Shown here: positions 34,711-44,046 of the stretch, one piece after another
Layout of the letters: each line of letters opens with the position of its first letter
Numbering within the stretch: the first letter of the stretch is position 1
Source: an uncultured Anaeroplasma sp.
GTDB lineage: Bacteria; Bacillota_I; Bacilli_A; Acholeplasmatales; Anaeroplasmataceae
NCBI GenBank assembly: GCA_947592005.1
Contig: CANQDJ010000002.1
Location: forward strand, 1-64,000
DNA length: 64,000 nt
Direction of reading: 5' to 3'
Position numbers and translations under genes: made by a program
The notes under the pieces: generated by a model
Seen by the model: only the letters and a program-made list of their open reading frames with translations
The model's database searches: none
Told to the model about the DNA's origin: nothing

Positions 34711-35700
34711 TTATTTAATTTCTTTGTAATACGTTTTATTATTATAAAACTGTGTCCCAAAGCCCTCTTTAAATTTAGCTAAAGTTTCATTTAAGTATTT
34801 GCCTTGATTTTCCGTACTAATTCCAAAGGAAAAATAATCAAACCCTTCCTCAAAAGAAATATTTATCAAAGAGCCGTCCATAAAATCCATCGGTTTCAAA
34901 TATAAATAATCCGGATTCGCACAAAGATACTGTGTGTGAAAAACAGAGTTTAATATAAAAACCATACTTCCTGCTATCATATTTTCATTTTGATAAACAC
35001 CATAAAAACGAATAGTATTCGGCAATCTATTAAAATATAAATCGTATAATTCCTCTAAAGAATGAACCGGCTTTGTATTATATTTAATTAATGAAGCACA
35101 TAAAATTTTATAAAATTCATTAATTCCTTCCTTTGTTTTGACTTCTTTAATTTGTAAATTATTTTTCAATGAAGAACGAAATAGATTTCTAGTTTTCGAT
35201 TTAAAATTCAAAACAACATCTTCTTTAATTCTTTTCAAATCGATTGCAAAACTAAGTTCTAAATAAGAATCATAAAAATTTTTATATAAAAAATAATCAA
35301 TCAATTCACAATTTTCCGAACAAAAAATTTCATTTGTACACTTTAATAACACATATTGAAATTCATTTTGTTTCAAATAATTCTCTAAAGAAAATATAAT
35401 TTCTCCCACATTGGAAAGATTATAAAAATCCTTGCCTATAACAATGCCTCCAAAGGTACTTCCTTTGTGAGATAAAAAACTTTTTCTACCATTTTCAATT
35501 TGCTCGCAAGCAGGACAAACTCCCACAATCATATTTCCGCCACGAATAAATAGTATTGAATGATCCATAAATCTATCTTTATGATATTCCAAAAATATTC
35601 TTGATTGTAAAAAAGTTCCATTTATAGACTTATTAAAAATGAAATCGTCCCATTTTTCTTTAAACGAGTCATTATATCGAACGACTGTAATTTCACTCAT
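34711..35700 (-). CDS. FemAB-like/GNAT-type acyltransferase
   Basis: This 329-residue soluble protein has two GNAT-like halves. KSKTRNLFRSSLKNNLQIKE, RFYGVYQNENMIAGSMVFIL and DFMDGSLINISFEEGFDYFSFGIS resemble the FemAB-like/Acetyltransf_6 group. Such proteins occur in capsule and wall clusters, where they add amino acids or acyl groups to sugars. It sits between the flippase and the TagF-like gene. The donor and acceptor are unknown, and the family assignment is by pattern. Confidence 0.65.
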   Translation of the reverse strand: MSEITVVRYNDSFKEKWDDFIFNKSINGTFLQSRIFLEYHKDRFMDHSILFIRGGNMIVGVCPACEQIENGRKSFLSHKGSTFGGIVIGKDFYNLSNVGEIIFSLENYLKQNEFQYVLLKCTNEIFCSENCELIDYFLYKNFYDSYLELSFAIDLKRIKEDVVLNFKSKTRNLFRSSLKNNLQIKEVKTKEGINEFYKILCASLIKYNTKPVHSLEELYDLYFNRLPNTIRFYGVYQNENMIAGSMVFILNSVFHTQYLCANPDYLYLKPMDFMDGSLINISFEEGFDYFSFGISTENQGKYLNETLAKFKEGFGTQFYNNKTYYKEIK

Positions 35701-35723
35701 TCTTCCTCTCTCCTTTAAAATTT

Positions 35724-37247
35724 TTATTCGGTCTTTCTAAAATTTTTCAGCATTCTTTTCCCAATATCCCAATATCCTAATTTCCACGCTATAATTCCAT
35801 CAATACATAATGGAATTATAGCACATATTATTCCACACGTTAAGAAATCCAGCCATTTGTTTTGAATATTAATATATTTAATCGCAAAATAACATACAAA
35901 AACTTCTGCAATTACAACTAAAATTTTTAATCCTATTATTCCAAACCGCTTTATTAAATTTTGGTGGAAATACTTATTTTCAATTACTATTGTTCGAACA
36001 ATATAAGTAAAAATATTCGCAGATAATGTCCCTATTATAATACCTTCCAGACCAATAAAATTTACTAATATAATAGATAAAATAATATTTAATCCCGCAG
36101 CAATTAAAGTACAAATTTTGTCTTGTTTGAATTTTCCGGTCGATGTATACAAAGTGCTCAATGGTTGAAAAGAGGAGTGAATAAAGTAATCTGCACTCAA
36201 CAAAATAACACACCACATACTTATCGTATATCCTTCACCCAACCATAAATATATAAATTTATCTATCAATAAAAAAATACAAACTGTAGAAAAAGAACTA
36301 AACATAAACTGCAAATTATTATATATACTATATTTTTTAAACAAATTTTCTCTGTCTGGATTTTCTTTTTCTATTTTTCCGAAAGTAGATACAAGAGCAG
36401 TGCTGATGATTGTAGATAATGACAATAAATTTAAAAATAATAAATTATAATTGGAATATAATGCAACAAAAGTAAGTCCTAAAAACGATGAAATAACAAT
36501 ACTATCGGTAGAAGAAAATATAAAAGCCCCCAATTTCATAGGTATAACATCAAACATATTATGTTTAATGGCTGTTTTTTCGATAGAATCTTTAAATAAA
36601 GATTTATCATAAATTTTATAAATGCTATATTTTCTTACAAAAATCAAATAAAGTATAAAGTTGGAAATAAACGTTTGAACGGCTATAATGCTGCAATAAA
36701 TCAAATATTCTCTTGTAAAATATAATAAAGTTATACCAACAATAAAAGACAATAGTCGAACTAATAAATCTGCTATAGTAATTAAATAATACTTTTCGTT
36801 GGATTCAAAAAACAGTCTTTTATCCGCACAAAGATAACTGGCTGAAATACCTACTACGGATATGATATATGCAACTTGAACATACCACAATTCAAAAGGA
36901 CTATCTTTTATAATAAATCGAAGTAAAAAACTGGAAAGACTTCCGATTACTAAAACAAAAATACCTATAAATGTATAAATTTTTTTCGCAATGCTTAAAA
37001 TATAGGCAACTTTATTATAATCATTTTTTACCAATGGTTCATAAAGTCGAATTTGAATGGCCACTCCCAATCCCAATTCTGCAAGATTTAATAAATCAAG
37101 TAAATTAGAATATAACGAATTTAATCCCAAAAACTCTATCGATATAAATTGAATAATTAATTTTCTTGATATAAATCCAATCACCAATAGAACAATTTTT
37201 GAAATAATGGTTAAAACAACGTTTCTACTTACATTTTTCGTTCGCAT
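35724..37247 (-). CDS. Polysaccharide flippase (Wzx-like)
   Basis: This 507-residue membrane protein of the MATE/Wzx type has 12-14 hydrophobic segments. Its opening, FISRKLIIQFISIEFLGLNSLYSNLLDLLNLAELGLGVAI in part, is characteristic of the RfbX/Wzx group. It should move lipid-linked repeat units across the membrane. It is one of two flippases in the cluster (the other at 52815-54236). It lies 2 bases after the DegT gene and belongs to the 52523-led block. Confidence 0.9.
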   Translation of the reverse strand: MRTKNVSRNVVLTIISKIVLLVIGFISRKLIIQFISIEFLGLNSLYSNLLDLLNLAELGLGVAIQIRLYEPLVKNDYNKVAYILSIAKKIYTFIGIFVLVIGSLSSFLLRFIIKDSPFELWYVQVAYIISVVGISASYLCADKRLFFESNEKYYLITIADLLVRLLSFIVGITLLYFTREYLIYCSIIAVQTFISNFILYLIFVRKYSIYKIYDKSLFKDSIEKTAIKHNMFDVIPMKLGAFIFSSTDSIVISSFLGLTFVALYSNYNLLFLNLLSLSTIISTALVSTFGKIEKENPDRENLFKKYSIYNNLQFMFSSFSTVCIFLLIDKFIYLWLGEGYTISMWCVILLSADYFIHSSFQPLSTLYTSTGKFKQDKICTLIAAGLNIILSIILVNFIGLEGIIIGTLSANIFTYIVRTIVIENKYFHQNLIKRFGIIGLKILVVIAEVFVCYFAIKYINIQNKWLDFLTCGIICAIIPLCIDGIIAWKLGYWDIGKRMLKNFRKTE

Positions 37248-37249
37248 AT

Positions 37250-38347
37250 CTAAAACCGATTAATAGTCCCTATGACATATTCTATTTCTTCGTCCGTCAT
37301 TCCATAATACATCGGAATGCTTAATTCTGTAGAAGATATCTCTTCTGCTAGTGGTAACGCTCCTTTAGGTATATTTAAATCAGCATATGCTCCCTGTAAA
37401 TGCATTGGCGTTGGATAATGTTTATTTGTGCCTATGCCCCTATCATTTAAATATTTCTCTAAGGCATCTCTTTCATCACATCTTACTGCAAAAACATGCC
37501 ATATATGATAATTATTTTTGTTCACTACCGGAAGTTTTATCTTTGGATTTTTTATTTCATTTAAATATCTTTGTGCAATTCTATTTCTTTCTTTGTTCCA
37601 TTTGTCTAAACAATCTAACTTAATATTCAAAAATCCACACTGTATTTCATCTAATCTAGAATTGTTCCCTTTATAAATGTGGTGATATTTGTAATCGGAT
37701 CCATAACAAGATAAAGCTGCAATCTTGATTGCCAAATCCTTATCATCGGTTGTCACTGCTCCTCCATCTCCTAAGGCCCCTAAATTCTTCCCTGGATACA
37801 TACTAAATCCGGCAGCATCACCTAAAGAACCCGCTTTTTTCCCTTTATATAAGGCCCCGTGTGCCTGAGCGGCATCTTCGATTACCTTTAAATTGTACTT
37901 TTTGGCAATAGTATTTATTGAATCCATATCACAACATTGTCCATATAAATGAACTGCTATAATTGCCTTTGTTCTTGAAGTTATTTTTTCTTCTATTCTT
38001 GCTGGATCAATATTGTATTCTTCTAATATTGGTTCTACAAATACCGGCTTTGCTCCAACATATGTCGCTGCTAAGGCGGTGGCTATAAATGTATTCGAAG
38101 GCACGATTACTTCGTCCCCTTCTCCTATTCCATATGCCTTTAATATTAGCATAAGAGCATCTAATCCATTGCCAACTCCTACACAATACTTAGCACCACA
38201 ATATTTAGCAAATTTTTCATTAAACTTCCTATATTCTTCTCCTTGAATATAGGTAGAGGCCTCATACATTTGTTCAAATTTCTTGATAACTTGATCTTTT
38301 ATTTCTTTTTGCATAGGTGCAAAACTTACCCAAGGTACATTCATCAT
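37250..38347 (-). CDS. DegT/DnrJ/EryC1 aminotransferase (FdtB/QdtB-like)
   Basis: This 365-residue PLP enzyme has [31 protein letters not shown] in part, [11 protein letters not shown] and [19 protein letters not shown], with the PLP Lys in PGKNLGA. The DEIQCGFL motif and the end IPMYYGMT complete the sugar-aminotransferase group. It is closest in pattern to FdtB/QdtB, which aminate dTDP-3-dehydro-6-deoxyhexoses to Fuc3N or Qui3N. FdtA lies 1 kb away, supporting this. ATG 38347 follows GGAGGG. Confidence 0.85.
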   Translation of the reverse strand: MMNVPWVSFAPMQKEIKDQVIKKFEQMYEASTYIQGEEYRKFNEKFAKYCGAKYCVGVGNGLDALMLILKAYGIGEGDEVIVPSNTFIATALAATYVGAKPVFVEPILEEYNIDPARIEEKITSRTKAIIAVHLYGQCCDMDSINTIAKKYNLKVIEDAAQAHGALYKGKKAGSLGDAAGFSMYPGKNLGALGDGGAVTTDDKDLAIKIAALSCYGSDYKYHHIYKGNNSRLDEIQCGFLNIKLDCLDKWNKERNRIAQRYLNEIKNPKIKLPVVNKNNYHIWHVFAVRCDERDALEKYLNDRGIGTNKHYPTPMHLQGAYADLNIPKGALPLAEEISSTELSIPMYYGMTDEEIEYVIGTINRF

Positions 38348-38428
38348 AATCCCTCCAATTATATTTTGGTCTATTTTATATATTATACATTATATTTTTC
38401 TAATTTCTATATTTTACTTAACAATATT

Positions 38429-39403
38429 TTATTTCAAAGATAATAAATATTGTTCTATTAAATCACAGATAAATTTCATATCTTCTATGTTGTTTCCTTG
38501 ATCTATCGGCAATGGTAATAAATATAATGATAATTGCCTTTCGAATTCATTGATATTTTCATATAAACATTTTTTCCACCACTGTGAAACAAACACGCTA
38601 TTCTTTATCAAATATTCTCTTAACTGCTCGTCTTGTATTAAAAAAGGATAAACCATAGATGCATTTGTCTTTTTTATAGCATCTGCCAATCTATTATATT
38701 TACCAAGTCTAGTATGCATATAATAAAAATTCTTTTTCCGAATTTGTTTTATGGAATTATAATCTATGGATTGCATAATCTTTTCCGATAATTTTGACAT
38801 TTTCCGGATTCCTTGATTACAAATTTTTTGTTCATAAGAAAGATACTCATCATAACAATAATTGGTTCCATGTTCCAAAATTTTTAATAAAAAAGAAGCA
38901 TCATCAGAACTATATGATTGTTCTAATTTCCAAGATTGATCTATGTTTCTTTTAATCAAATACGCCCCGTCTGACACACCGAAAAATTTTCTACAAGAAT
39001 ACACATTATAACATTCCGGTAATGGTTTAAAGAAAAAGGCTTGTGTATTATCCAAAATTATATTTTTATATCTTTTTACTAAATTTCTTATTTTCTTTTT
39101 AGAAAAAATCCCAAAATAATTAACGATTAATAAAAAGGCTTTTTTCTCTTTAATATTGTTGCAATCAACAGAGGATAATATTGGCTCAAAACTAGAATTC
39201 AAATGATAATATTTAACTTTTATATTATTTTGAACCAATACATCATTTACCGTATTACATAAATAGTAAGGAATATAAATAACATTTACTCTTTCAATTA
39301 AAAGTGCTAATAAGATAGCATATCTAGCACTATTTAATGGTAGACTATCTTTTTTATAATACTCATTTGATTTTCTTAATTCTAATGGTAATCCCCCCCC
39401 CAA
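38429..39403 (-). CDS. DegT-like aminotransferase family protein with a poly-G tract at the start; probably phase-variable, OFF here
   Basis: As read, the frame opens at TTG 39403 and gives 324 residues. The only ATG with a good ribosome site (AAGGA about five bases upstream) is at 39414, overlapping the fdtA stop. From that ATG the G9 tract (39393-39401) shifts the frame into a stop (MNKSWGGDYH). One extra G, or two fewer, would join the ATG to this frame and give a start like MNKSWGGGLPLELRKSNEYY, which fits the usual start of this family better. The body has a degenerate DegT pattern (ILDNTQAFF, YSCRKFFGVSDGAYLI with a candidate PLP Lys). The reaction is unknown. Expression is probably set by tract length. 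Confidence 0.7.
   Translation of the reverse strand: MGGGLPLELRKSNEYYKKDSLPLNSARYAILLALLIERVNVIYIPYYLCNTVNDVLVQNNIKVKYYHLNSSFEPILSSVDCNNIKEKKAFLLIVNYFGIFSKKKIRNLVKRYKNIILDNTQAFFFKPLPECYNVYSCRKFFGVSDGAYLIKRNIDQSWKLEQSYSSDDASFLLKILEHGTNYCYDEYLSYEQKICNQGIRKMSKLSEKIMQSIDYNSIKQIRKKNFYYMHTRLGKYNRLADAIKKTNASMVYPFLIQDEQLREYLIKNSVFVSQWWKKCLYENINEFERQLSLYLLPLPIDQGNNIEDMKFICDLIEQYLLSLK
39393..39401. repeat. G9/C9 homopolymer tract, candidate contingency site
   Basis: Nine C on the plus strand (nine G on the coding strand) lie at codons 4-7 from the favoured ATG at 39414. I found no other G or C run longer than six in this AT-rich window. Such tracts change length by slippage in other bacteria and switch genes on and off. 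Confidence 0.8.
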
Positions 39404-39406
39404 GAT

Positions 39407-39820
39407 TTATTCATTTTTATCCTTCTTTCCAATAAAATCTAAAAAATCTTGATAATTTCTAATATAATCTGCCTCATCATAAATTTCTGATGCCAAAACC
39501 ATTAAAACCGCATCAGAAGAAAAATTATACATTTCTCTCCAAATATTATTTTCAATATATAACCCTTGATATGGTTTATCAAGAGTTATCTCAATGGTTT
39601 CATCTCCATTATCTAAATGAATTTGACAATAACCATGAATACATATTAATATTTGTTTTAATTTTTTATGAGCATGATATCCTCTTCTTACTCCCGAAAG
39701 AGTATCATACATATAATAAACTCGTTTGATTTTAAAAGGTATCTCTTTTTCTTCCTCTAAAGCGACCAACATTCCTCTATCATCGCCATGTTTCTGAAAA
39801 TCAATTATTTTATAATCCAT
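39407..39820 (-). CDS. Sugar 3,4-ketoisomerase (FdtA/QdtA-like)
   Basis: This 137-residue cupin of the WxcM/FdtA family has YKIIDFQKHGDDRGMLVALE, VRRGYHAHKKLKQILICIHG and YNFSSDAVLMVLASEIYDEADYIR in part; the HAHK cupin His residues and the closing YDEADYIRNYQDF are diagnostic. It converts dTDP-4-dehydro-6-deoxyglucose to a 3-dehydro isomer, which a DegT enzyme then aminates. FdtA (galacto) and QdtA (gluco) cannot be told apart by eye. It overlaps the ATG of the phase-variable gene. Confidence 0.88.
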   Translation of the reverse strand: MDYKIIDFQKHGDDRGMLVALEEEKEIPFKIKRVYYMYDTLSGVRRGYHAHKKLKQILICIHGYCQIHLDNGDETIEITLDKPYQGLYIENNIWREMYNFSSDAVLMVLASEIYDEADYIRNYQDFLDFIGKKDKNE

Positions 39821-39841
39821 ATCCCATAATCCCTCACTTTT

Positions 39842-40777
39842 TTATTCTTTTATTATTTCAAACATATCTTCTATGCTGGCATTATTTTTTAAATATCCTT
39901 TAAATCTTGCCTTTATTAAATAACTATAGTATCCGGGAATATTAAATAGAAAATAAAAAACTTTTTTAAATTTGGAAAAACCAAAAGAATTATACCTTTT
40001 TATCATTTTTGTGACATATTTATTATCTTTGTATTTCTTTTGTAAAAAATCATAACATTCTTTTGTGTCTTTCCAAAGTCTAGAATCTCCTTTTTTGTTT
40101 TTTGTAGATATACCTGTTCCATATTCATACCAAATTAATGGTTCTTGTATTCCATAAAATTTAAAATTTTCTATAAGTAATTGATATAATAACGGTCTGT
40201 CTTCCATATAAATTACCTTATCTTTTAATGGAGTTAAAAATTTAAGATAAATTTCTCTTGTGCTGACAAATGCCGCTCCGCCAAAATATCCTCCATATAA
40301 ACACAATATATCTCTAAGGTTTTTGGGATTATACATTATTTTATTATGAGATATGTTTTTTTTAAAAACTATTTTATTATCTTGATAAAAAATCATATCT
40401 GAATATACTAAATCATATTTTCCCTCGGATATTTTTTTATAATATTTAAACAAAGAGTTTTCATCAAAAAAATAATCTCCCGGAGAAATTGTTTTTATAT
40501 ATTTCCCTTTTGACAATTCTACCGCAGATAAAATGTTTTTTACTGTACCAACATTTTGAGGCAAAAAATTATAAATACATTTATATCCTTTTTTGAGAAT
40601 CCAATTTTCCAAATCCTCACGATATTTAATTTTCGAACCATCATCAGTTATAATAACCTCAAAATCCACATTTCTTTGCTTATAAATCGAAACCAACGTG
40701 TTTTTCAATTTATCAAATTCCGGATTATAACAACATACAATAACCGAAAAAATCGGATTTTTATTTTCGGTTCCCAT
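39842..40777 (-). CDS. GT2 family glycosyltransferase
   Basis: This 311-residue GT-A glycosyltransferase has FSVIVCCYNPEFDKLKNTLVS, FEVIITDDGSK and SPGDYFFDENS (the DxD-type region) with MEDRPLLYQLL later. It has no membrane segments except a hydrophobic C-terminal patch. ATG 40777 overlaps the rfbB end by 17 bases and has GGAG upstream. The donor is unknown. Confidence 0.82.
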   Translation of the reverse strand: MGTENKNPIFSVIVCCYNPEFDKLKNTLVSIYKQRNVDFEVIITDDGSKIKYREDLENWILKKGYKCIYNFLPQNVGTVKNILSAVELSKGKYIKTISPGDYFFDENSLFKYYKKISEGKYDLVYSDMIFYQDNKIVFKKNISHNKIMYNPKNLRDILCLYGGYFGGAAFVSTREIYLKFLTPLKDKVIYMEDRPLLYQLLIENFKFYGIQEPLIWYEYGTGISTKNKKGDSRLWKDTKECYDFLQKKYKDNKYVTKMIKRYNSFGFSKFKKVFYFLFNIPGYYSYLIKARFKGYLKNNASIEDMFEIIKE

Positions 40778-41786
40778 AGTTTTTCTCCATAAATCTCAAA
40801 TATTCCCCGGATAAAATATGATTAATCCAATCTTGATTATCCAAATTCCATTGAATTGTCGGGCCTATACCCGTTTCAAAAGTATATTTTGGTTTCCAAC
40901 CTAATTCTTTTATTAATTTATCGGGATCCATCGCATATCTTAAATCATGTCCCGCTCTGTCTTTGACAAACGTAATCAAAGATTCCGGTTTTCCCAATTC
41001 TTTAAGAATTCCTTTTACTACTTCTAAATTTGTTTTTTCATTATGACCGCCGACATTATAAATCTCTCCGTCTTTGCCTTTTCTTACAATTAAATCTATT
41101 GCGGTACAATGATCATATACATGTAACCAATCTCGAACATTTTCTCCCTTACCATAAATTGGCAATGGTTCATTTGCTAAAGCCTTTTTAATAATTAAAG
41201 GTATTAGTTTTTCCGGAAATTGATATGGTCCGTAATTGTTAGAACATCTCGATATAGTACAAGGAAGTCCAAACGTTCTGTGATATGCCATTACAAGTAA
41301 ATCTGCAGATGCTTTAGACGCACTATACGGACTACTTGCATGAATTGGAGTGTCCTCCGTAAAAAATAAATCCGGTCTATCCAATGGTAAATCACCATAA
41401 ACTTCATCAGTAGAAACTTGATGATATCTTGTAATCCCATATTTTCTACAAGCGTCCATTAAAATTTGCGTACCTATAATATTGGTTTGTAAAAAAATAC
41501 CAGGATTTTCAATGCTTCGATCTACATGACTTTCTGCCGCAAAGTTGATAACATAATCGAATTTTTCTTCTTCAAATAATTGAAACACCGCATCTTTATT
41601 ACAAATATTTTCATGAACAAATTTAAAGTTTGGTTTGTTCATAATTGGTTCAAGTGTTTCCATATTGCCAGCGTATGTTAAAGCGTCTATACATACAAAT
41701 TTGTCAGTTGGATATGTATTTACCATATAATGACAAAAATTACCACCAATGAATCCTGCTCCACCTGTTATTAAAAATTTAGACAT
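40761..41786 (-). CDS. rfbB: dTDP-glucose 4,6-dehydratase
   Basis: This 341-residue extended SDR has the Rossmann motif TGGAGFIGGNF, the catalytic TDEVYGDL (Thr-Asp-Glu), and YSASKASAD (Tyr-Lys). The RmlB-specific blocks HVDRSI and NNYGPYQFPEKLIPL are present, followed by YNVGG. It makes dTDP-4-dehydro-6-deoxyglucose, the branch point for the fdtA/DegT amino sugar, the reductase product and rhamnose-like sugars. ATG 41786 follows GGAGG and overlaps the acetyltransferase end by 8 bases; a longer frame to 41828 is unlikely. Confidence 0.95.
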   Translation of the reverse strand: MSKFLITGGAGFIGGNFCHYMVNTYPTDKFVCIDALTYAGNMETLEPIMNKPNFKFVHENICNKDAVFQLFEEEKFDYVINFAAESHVDRSIENPGIFLQTNIIGTQILMDACRKYGITRYHQVSTDEVYGDLPLDRPDLFFTEDTPIHASSPYSASKASADLLVMAYHRTFGLPCTISRCSNNYGPYQFPEKLIPLIIKKALANEPLPIYGKGENVRDWLHVYDHCTAIDLIVRKGKDGEIYNVGGHNEKTNLEVVKGILKELGKPESLITFVKDRAGHDLRYAMDPDKLIKELGWKPKYTFETGIGPTIQWNLDNQDWINHILSGEYLRFMEKNYGNRK

Positions 41787-42375
41787 TTTCCTCCATCTCC
41801 TTAACTTTTTCCCAACATTTTGTATCAAAATTATATTTTTTTATTACTTTAGCCGGCACACCAACAACAACCGAATAATCCGGTATATCATTTAAGATTA
41901 ATGAGCCACTACCGATAATTACATTATCTCCAATATGAACACCTGGAAAGATTTGGGTGCCATATCCTATAAAGCAATTTTTCCCTATTTTTACCGGGGA
42001 AACAATTATTCCATTTTTTAAAATATTTTGATTGATGGTTGAATAATCATGATCAATGTTTGTAATCATGACATTTTCCGTTATAACCGTGTTATCTCCA
42101 ATAGTGATTTCTCCCGCACAAGTCAAATGTAAATTTTGTTCTATTGTCACATGATCCCCTATAACCAAATTAGGATAAAAAAGTTCATTATTCCATTTGT
42201 TTATGCATTCGATTCTTGCACTATTACGAATAAAAACATGATCTCCAACCGAAATATATTTTTTGCCCGAAATCAATATGGGTTTATATATTAAAGATCG
42301 TTTCCCAAATTTTTTATACGATATTTTTTTAAGTGGCCATAACCATTTATAAAATTTAATTTGAATTTTTCCCAT
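41779..42375 (-). CDS. Hexapeptide-repeat acetyltransferase
   Basis: This 198-residue left-handed beta-helix acyltransferase shows the hexapeptide pattern VIGDHVTIEQNLHL, ITIGDNTVI, VKIGKNCFIGYGTQIFPGVHIGDNVIIGSGS. The loop His is in TNIDHDYS, and the C-terminal cap PAKVIKKY follows. It is similar to Maa/WbbJ-type enzymes. Between rfbB and an SDR gene, it might be the FdtC/QdtC step that N-acetylates the 3-amino sugar, or O-acetylate another residue. It is not decidable here. Confidence 0.85.
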   Translation of the reverse strand: MGKIQIKFYKWLWPLKKISYKKFGKRSLIYKPILISGKKYISVGDHVFIRNSARIECINKWNNELFYPNLVIGDHVTIEQNLHLTCAGEITIGDNTVITENVMITNIDHDYSTINQNILKNGIIVSPVKIGKNCFIGYGTQIFPGVHIGDNVIIGSGSLILNDIPDYSVVVGVPAKVIKKYNFDTKCWEKVKEMEENV

Positions 42376-43204
42376 TTTTCATTCTCTCTATTTCCTTTAT
42401 TTTACTATTATCACCATAAATGCATGGAGAATCATAAATTCTATCCGGATATTTACCATAATCCAATTTAATATTTAATTTATTTGTTTTGATATATGAT
42501 TCAACCATTTCTGCCAAAGCAACCGGTTTTCCCGAACATACATTTATTATACCAAGAATATTATCTTGTAAAACCGCTAATGTTATTTGATTTACCAAAT
42601 CGTCGATTTTGATAAAATCATATTTGTTTTTTCCACTAGTAAATGGAAAATTAGTCTTTTTTTCTCTTGCTGCCTGTTTTATCTTACAAAAAATAGAATT
42701 GCCAAAATCATCATCACCATAAATATAAAATGCTCTAAGCCATTGAAATTTACAGTTGTGTTGTGAAGTATATAATTCTAAACTTTTTCTTAAAGCGTTC
42801 TTAACTATTCCATAAAAAGTGAGCGGATTACATGCTGTTTCATCGTTGATAATTCCCTCGTGATACCCTACTTCATGCATGGTTCCCATAGATACCAATT
42901 TAGGCAATCCATTATCAATTAAATTTGCAAGAAAAGAGATATGTAACGAAAAATCCTGTAAATGTTTTATAGAATTATGTTTAAATCCATCTCGCCAAGC
43001 CAAATGAATACAAATATCCGGTTCTTCAAAAAATTTAAACCAATTATCATTTTCCGAGAATATATCGGCTTTTATAAAATGGGCTTTGGGATTAATATGG
43101 TCATTCGCTATATCATTTGCTATAACATCTATATGCAATTCTAATAGTTTGTCTACTATCTTCGAACCAATATAACCATTTGCTCCGGTTACCAATATTT
43201 TCAT
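42356..43204 (-). CDS. SDR family nucleotide-sugar reductase (Fcf1/Tll-like)
   Basis: This 282-residue extended SDR has ILVTGANGYIGSKIVDK, the active strand KLVSMGTMHEVGYHEG, and YGIVKNALR as the YxxxK pair. The GTMHEVG block resembles dTDP-4-dehydro-6-deoxyglucose reductases such as Fcf1 and Tll, which make dTDP-fucose or dTDP-6-deoxytalose. That match is from memory. ATG 43204 has GGAG upstream; GTG 43213 is less likely. It shares a 4-base ATGA overlap with the GT2 gene before it. Confidence 0.72.
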   Translation of the reverse strand: MKILVTGANGYIGSKIVDKLLELHIDVIANDIANDHINPKAHFIKADIFSENDNWFKFFEEPDICIHLAWRDGFKHNSIKHLQDFSLHISFLANLIDNGLPKLVSMGTMHEVGYHEGIINDETACNPLTFYGIVKNALRKSLELYTSQHNCKFQWLRAFYIYGDDDFGNSIFCKIKQAAREKKTNFPFTSGKNKYDFIKIDDLVNQITLAVLQDNILGIINVCSGKPVALAEMVESYIKTNKLNIKLDYGKYPDRIYDSPCIYGDNSKIKEIERMKNGKNSN

Positions 43205-44046
43205 ATATTCCACTCCTTTCTTCCCATTTTCCCCTGCTTAAAATCATGGATTGCTTCTGTAATGATTTTTTTATCAGCAGTCTTAAATTTCATAGAAATC
43301 CAAGAAAATATCAAGGCAAAAGGTTTATAAATTCCTCCTGCTTTTTTTATATAATAAAATCGGTTTCGATTATTATAATAAATCGCTGTTTTTGAGTTTT
43401 CTCCTCCACTTGAAAGACTAACCTTATGATATATCACGGCATTAGAACATAAATAAATTTTTATTTTGTTTTTTCTTAATTGGAAACAAAAGTCAACATC
43501 ATCATAATATAAAAAATAATTTTCATCAAACAAGCCTGTCTTTTTAAATACAGTATTATGAATCAACATACAACATGTAGGAGCATATTCTGTTGTTTGT
43601 TTATCTTTATATTTTTCTTTTTGATAATATAAATGGGAAATAGTTCCTCTAAAATTATGAAACTTTCCGCCATAAAACCAAATCTTATCTGTACCGAAAT
43701 AATATATCTTTGGACATACAATATCTTTTTTACAGGCCAATAATTTGGCAATGGCATCTTCATTTAAAATGACGTCATTATTAATTAATAAAGTATATTC
43801 ACAATTCAATTCTATAGATTTTTTAATTCCAATATTATTTCCGCCTGCCGCTCCTAAATTTTCATTATTATAAATTTTTATGATTTTGTCGCTATCAAAC
43901 TTGTCCAACATTTTCATGGAATTATCTGTGGAATTATTATCGACAATAATAATTTTAAAATCTTGATACGTTTGATTTAAAATAGAAGCGATTGCCTCAT
44001 TTTGAAATTTTTCTCCATTATAATTAACAATTACAATTCCTAGCAT
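43201..44046 (-). CDS. GT2 family glycosyltransferase (rhamnosyltransferase-like)
   Basis: This 281-residue GT-A enzyme has LGIVIVNYNGEKFQNEAIAS, KIIIVDNNSTDNS, YTLLINNDVILNEDAIAKL (DxD-like NDV), and FLYYDDVDFCFQLRK. The blocks match WbbL/rhamnosyltransferase-like GT2 proteins, but the donor is not established. I start it at ATG 44046, where the family block begins; an open frame continues 35 codons further upstream with a hydrophobic stretch that lies within the Wzy gene. Confidence 0.82.
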   Translation of the reverse strand: MLGIVIVNYNGEKFQNEAIASILNQTYQDFKIIIVDNNSTDNSMKMLDKFDSDKIIKIYNNENLGAAGGNNIGIKKSIELNCEYTLLINNDVILNEDAIAKLLACKKDIVCPKIYYFGTDKIWFYGGKFHNFRGTISHLYYQKEKYKDKQTTEYAPTCCMLIHNTVFKKTGLFDENYFLYYDDVDFCFQLRKNKIKIYLCSNAVIYHKVSLSSGGENSKTAIYYNNRNRFYYIKKAGGIYKPFALIFSWISMKFKTADKKIITEAIHDFKQGKMGRKEWNI

